Assembly: GCA_021161765.1 (NCBI GenBank)
Contig: JAGGZZ010000218.1
Coordinates: forward strand, 1-15,378
Direction of reading: 5' to 3'
DNA length: 15,378 nt
Source of the DNA: Candidatus Methanophagales archaeon
GTDB lineage: Archaea > Halobacteriota > Syntropharchaeia > Alkanophagales > Methanospirareceae
A program made the position numbers and the translations under genes. Shown one piece after another: positions 12,807 through 15,378 of the stretch. Numbering within the stretch: the stretch's first letter is position 1; each line of letters opens with the position of its first letter. Below the pieces are notes generated by a model. It was not told where the DNA came from. It saw only the letters and a list, made by a program, of their open reading frames with translations, and ran no database searches.

Positions 12807-15197
12807 ATGGAAGAAATAAAGAAAGGCGGAATATTCACCATCCCTGAGTTGCAAAACGTGCGGATAAACATAGGCGAGATAATAGAGGAGGAAGAGGAAT
12901 GGGAGCCGATGGGCCCGCATCCGATGCCGCGGATAGCCACGCTTCGAGATTGGGACTTCAAGCTGTTGAATCGCTACAAGCCCTTTTACGCGCCGCTATG
13001 CGATATGTGCTGCCTTTGCACGTACGGCAAATGCGACCTCACGGGGAATAAAAAAGGTGCATGTGGAATAAGAATGGACGCACAGCAAGGAAGGATTGTG
13101 CTTCTCGCCTGTTTAATAGGCTGTAGTGCGCACTGTGCACATGGCAGGCATCTGTTGCACGACATGATAAACAAGTTTGGGCGTGACGTGCCGATAGATT
13201 TCGGACCTAAGGTAAATATAGAAGCGCCCTTAACGAGATTGGTATGCGGAATAAAACCGAAGACAATAGGCGATTACGACAAAGTACTCTGTTACGTTGA
13301 AGAACAGATAGTTCAACTGGCAGATGCGCTTCACACAGGGCAGGAAGGCTCGTACATGGACTTCGAGTCGAAAGCGCTGCACATGGGTATGCTTGATTCA
13401 TTGAGCAAGGAAGTTGCGGATATCATTCAGATCGCGTGTTATCACATGCCTTCGGGCTTTGAGGGTGATGGACCTGACGTCCCGCTGGTGGACGTTGGGA
13501 TAGGAACGATTGACACGAAGAAACCGGTTATTATTGTTATAGGACATAACGTACCGCCGGCTGCAGATATAGGCACGTATTTAATGGAAAACAATCTGGA
13601 AGACAAGGTAGAACTCGGTGGAATTTGCTGTACGTCTATTGACACCACGCGAGTGTACAATAAAGCAAAGTTAGTATCCGCACTGGGACGGCAACTGCGA
13701 GTGCTGCGGGCGGGCATTGCGGATGTTGTCGTAACGGATGAGCAGTGCATCCGTGCGGACGTATTAGAACTTTGCCAGCACACTCACTCGCCTTTGATTG
13801 CGACGAACGACAAGGCAATGCACGGGCTGGTGGATCGCACGGATGACGACCCGGATAAAATAGTGGATGATTTGGTGAGCGGACGTGTGCCGGGAGTTGT
13901 AATACTCGAGCCTGACCAGGTGGGCAAGGTTGCGGTCAGGACGGCACTGCAAATGGATAAGAAGCGAAAAGGGTTAAGCTACATTCTCAGCGATGCCGAA
14001 TTCACACGTTACGTTAATGACTGTATCCAGTGTGGCAGCTGCACACTTGCATGTCCTAACGGTCTCCTTATTGGCGAGGCGAATAAAAGTGCCGCAGCAG
14101 GAAACGTAAAACCTCTTGCCGACTTGTTCGACATCTGTGTCGGCTGTGGCAGATGCGAGCAGGTATGCAAGAAGCACATCCCGATTGTGGACGTGGTAAC
14201 AAAAGCGGCGTATCCACAGGTAAAAGAAGAGAAAGGGCGGATGCGAGTAGGACGAGGACCTGTATGGGACAGTGAGATACGAGAGGTGGGTGCCCCCCTT
14301 GTTCTGGGTACTATTCCGGGTATTATCGCACCGATAGGCTGCGGTAATTATCCCAATGGTACGGAGGAGGTGCAGCTTATCGTGAAGGAGTTTGCCGAGC
14401 GGAATTATATCGTTACACTGACCGGGTGTATGGCAATTGATTGTGCGCTCTGGAAGGATGAGGAAGGGAAAACGGTGTATGAGCAGCATCATGGCAGGTT
14501 CGATGCCGGTGGCGTGCTGAACATAGGCTCGTGCGTCTCCAATGCGCATATACACGGTGCAGCGATAAAAGTAGCGGGCATATTCGCGGGGCGACCGTTG
14601 AGAGGCAATTACGAGGAAATATCTGATTACATCTTAAGCCGCGTGGGTGCATGTGGTGTCGCGTGGGGCGCAATGTCACAGAAGGCGGCTTCCATCGCCA
14701 CGGGCTTTAACCGACTGGGTGTTCCCGCGGTGGTAGGACCTCATGGTGCGAAATACCGTAGAGCGTTTATGGGTCGTCCGGACATAAAAGAAGATTGGAC
14801 GCTGATAGACGCTACTGATGGTTCGAAGGTTTATGTGGAGCCGGGACCGCAGGATTTGCTCGTAGCCTGTGAAACGGTGGAGGAGGCGATGCCGATGATG
14901 GCAAAACTATGCATCCGCCCTTCGGATACTGACCGCGGACGGTCTATAAAACTGACGCACTACATAGACCTCAGCCAGAAGTATCTCAACGCGTATCCAC
15001 CGGATTGGCATCTGTTCGTGAGAACGGCAAGCGACCTCCCTATTGCCACGCGGAATGCGTTACTGAAGAAGCTGGAGGACGAACAAGGGTGGAAGATAGA
15101 CTGGAAGACGAAGAAGATAGTAGAAGGTCCGATAAGGGCATACAACCCGTCATTTAATCCGACGAATTTAGAAAGGCTGATAAGGAGGAAGAAGTGA
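12807..15197 (+). CDS. cdhA: CODH / acetyl-CoA decarbonylase-synthase alpha subunit CdhA
   Basis: A full-length 796-residue carbon monoxide dehydrogenase subunit, which interconverts CO and CO2 and feeds acetyl-CoA synthesis or cleavage. The N-terminal cysteine-rich part (C65, C68, C69, C71, C76, C86 then C102, C106, C110) holds the B/D-type iron-sulfur ligands. Two ferredoxin motifs at C406-x2-C409-x2-C412-x3-C416 and C444-x2-C447-x2-C450-x3-C454 are the extra clusters that distinguish archaeal CdhA from bacterial CooS. C-cluster candidates are H247 (GHNVPP), C275 (GGICCTS), C314 (DEQC), C512 (GCGN), C541 (TGCM) and C576 (GSCVSN). The frame is intact and all motif residues are present. A weak purine-rich stretch precedes the ATG. 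It is first in an operon with cdhB 34 bp downstream. Confidence 0.97.
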   Translation: MEEIKKGGIFTIPELQNVRINIGEIIEEEEEWEPMGPHPMPRIATLRDWDFKLLNRYKPFYAPLCDMCCLCTYGKCDLTGNKKGACGIRMDAQQGRIVLLACLIGCSAHCAHGRHLLHDMINKFGRDVPIDFGPKVNIEAPLTRLVCGIKPKTIGDYDKVLCYVEEQIVQLADALHTGQEGSYMDFESKALHMGMLDSLSKEVADIIQIACYHMPSGFEGDGPDVPLVDVGIGTIDTKKPVIIVIGHNVPPAADIGTYLMENNLEDKVELGGICCTSIDTTRVYNKAKLVSALGRQLRVLRAGIADVVVTDEQCIRADVLELCQHTHSPLIATNDKAMHGLVDRTDDDPDKIVDDLVSGRVPGVVILEPDQVGKVAVRTALQMDKKRKGLSYILSDAEFTRYVNDCIQCGSCTLACPNGLLIGEANKSAAAGNVKPLADLFDICVGCGRCEQVCKKHIPIVDVVTKAAYPQVKEEKGRMRVGRGPVWDSEIREVGAPLVLGTIPGIIAPIGCGNYPNGTEEVQLIVKEFAERNYIVTLTGCMAIDCALWKDEEGKTVYEQHHGRFDAGGVLNIGSCVSNAHIHGAAIKVAGIFAGRPLRGNYEEISDYILSRVGACGVAWGAMSQKAASIATGFNRLGVPAVVGPHGAKYRRAFMGRPDIKEDWTLIDATDGSKVYVEPGPQDLLVACETVEEAMPMMAKLCIRPSDTDRGRSIKLTHYIDLSQKYLNAYPPDWHLFVRTASDLPIATRNALLKKLEDEQGWKIDWKTKKIVEGPIRAYNPSFNPTNLERLIRRKK

Positions 15198-15231
15198 GAA
15201 GGATAGTTATGAAGATACAGGAGGAGATAAG

Positions 15232-15378
15232 ATGGTAATGGAAATACCGTTTGACGTGGCGAATCTACCGGGTCCTGAAACAGGAGGGACAGCACCGCCG
15301 GAAGTAATAGGGAGTTATATCTCAAGTGCGAAGCGACCTTTGCTCGTTGTTGGCTCGGAGATACTGAGGGACGATTTC
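15232..15378 (+). CDS. cdhB: CODH / acetyl-CoA decarbonylase-synthase epsilon subunit CdhB, N-terminal part
   Basis: Forty-nine codons are visible before the window ends. The start MVMEIPFDVANLPGPE and the stretch SYISSAKRPLLVVGSEIL match the CdhB N-terminus, where 'kAKRPLLvVG' opens the Rossmann-like domain. CdhB is the small partner in the alpha2-epsilon2 CODH complex. ATG 15232 is preceded by a good ribosome binding site AGGAGGA. It lies 34 bp after cdhA, the usual cdhA-cdhB order. Confidence 0.85.
   Translation, partial: MVMEIPFDVANLPGPETGGTAPPEVIGSYISSAKRPLLVVGSEILRDDF

Noticed and set aside
13974..14555. 193-codon ORF antisense to cdhA
   Set aside because: A long shadow frame opposite a strongly conserved gene, with no recognisable motif.
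15209..15238. Nine-codon ORF (MKIQEEIRW) between cdhA and cdhB
   Set aside because: It only spans the cdhB ribosome binding site and has no binding site of its own, so chance is the simplest explanation.
1..15378. CRISPR arrays, tRNA or rRNA genes
   Set aside because: No regularly spaced repeats, cloverleaf-like segments or rRNA landmarks were seen on either strand by eye.

Overview
The window looks like euryarchaeal DNA. It carries an archaeal-type CODH/acetyl-CoA decarbonylase-synthase alpha subunit (CdhA) followed by the start of the epsilon subunit (CdhB), an archaeal XPB helicase beside its nuclease partner Bax1 (DUF790), archaeal TATA-type promoters and several leaderless or short-leader genes. 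The futalosine menaquinone enzymes MqnE, MqnA and MqnC together with archaeal CODH/ACS point to an Archaeoglobus-like or ANME-1/Syntrophoarchaeum-like lineage. I lean to the ANME-1-like side, but this is inference and no 16S or mcr gene is present to settle it.

Layout. (1) 1-229, minus: N-terminal part of a transposase-like gene cut by the window edge. (2) 401-3472, minus: xpb then bax1, a DNA repair pair. (3) 3473-6453: an AT-rich accessory stretch with a secreted papain-fold (C39-like) protein preceded by a palindromic operator candidate and a ten-residue leader ORF, a strong hairpin terminator, a broken small gene, a membrane-anchored ArsR-like regulator and a tiny ORF. This stretch is bounded by two direct copies of a 47-bp sequence (45/47 identical) equal to the 3' end of mqnC. 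That is the expected footprint of an element integrated into the mqnC 3' end. (4) 6454-9327, minus: operon mqnE-mqnA-mqnC. (5) 9433-11845, minus: ABC importer operon of substrate-binding protein, ATPase and permease. (6) 11926-12543, plus: winged-helix regulator divergent from the importer. (7) 12583-12702: structured palindromic intergenic repeat. (8) 12807 to the end, plus: cdhA and the beginning of cdhB.

How it works together. MqnA, MqnE and MqnC supply three steps of the futalosine route to menaquinone; the remaining steps are not in the window. The mqn operon and the ABC importer operon each have an almost identical 39-bp palindromic block (36/39) directly upstream of the TATA box. The second copy lies in the divergent region shared with the winged-helix regulator. 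This suggests one regulon linking menaquinone synthesis with an uncharacterised importer. CdhA/CdhB handle CO2/CO and acetyl-CoA carbon flow. The accessory stretch seems unrelated and recently acquired or decaying.
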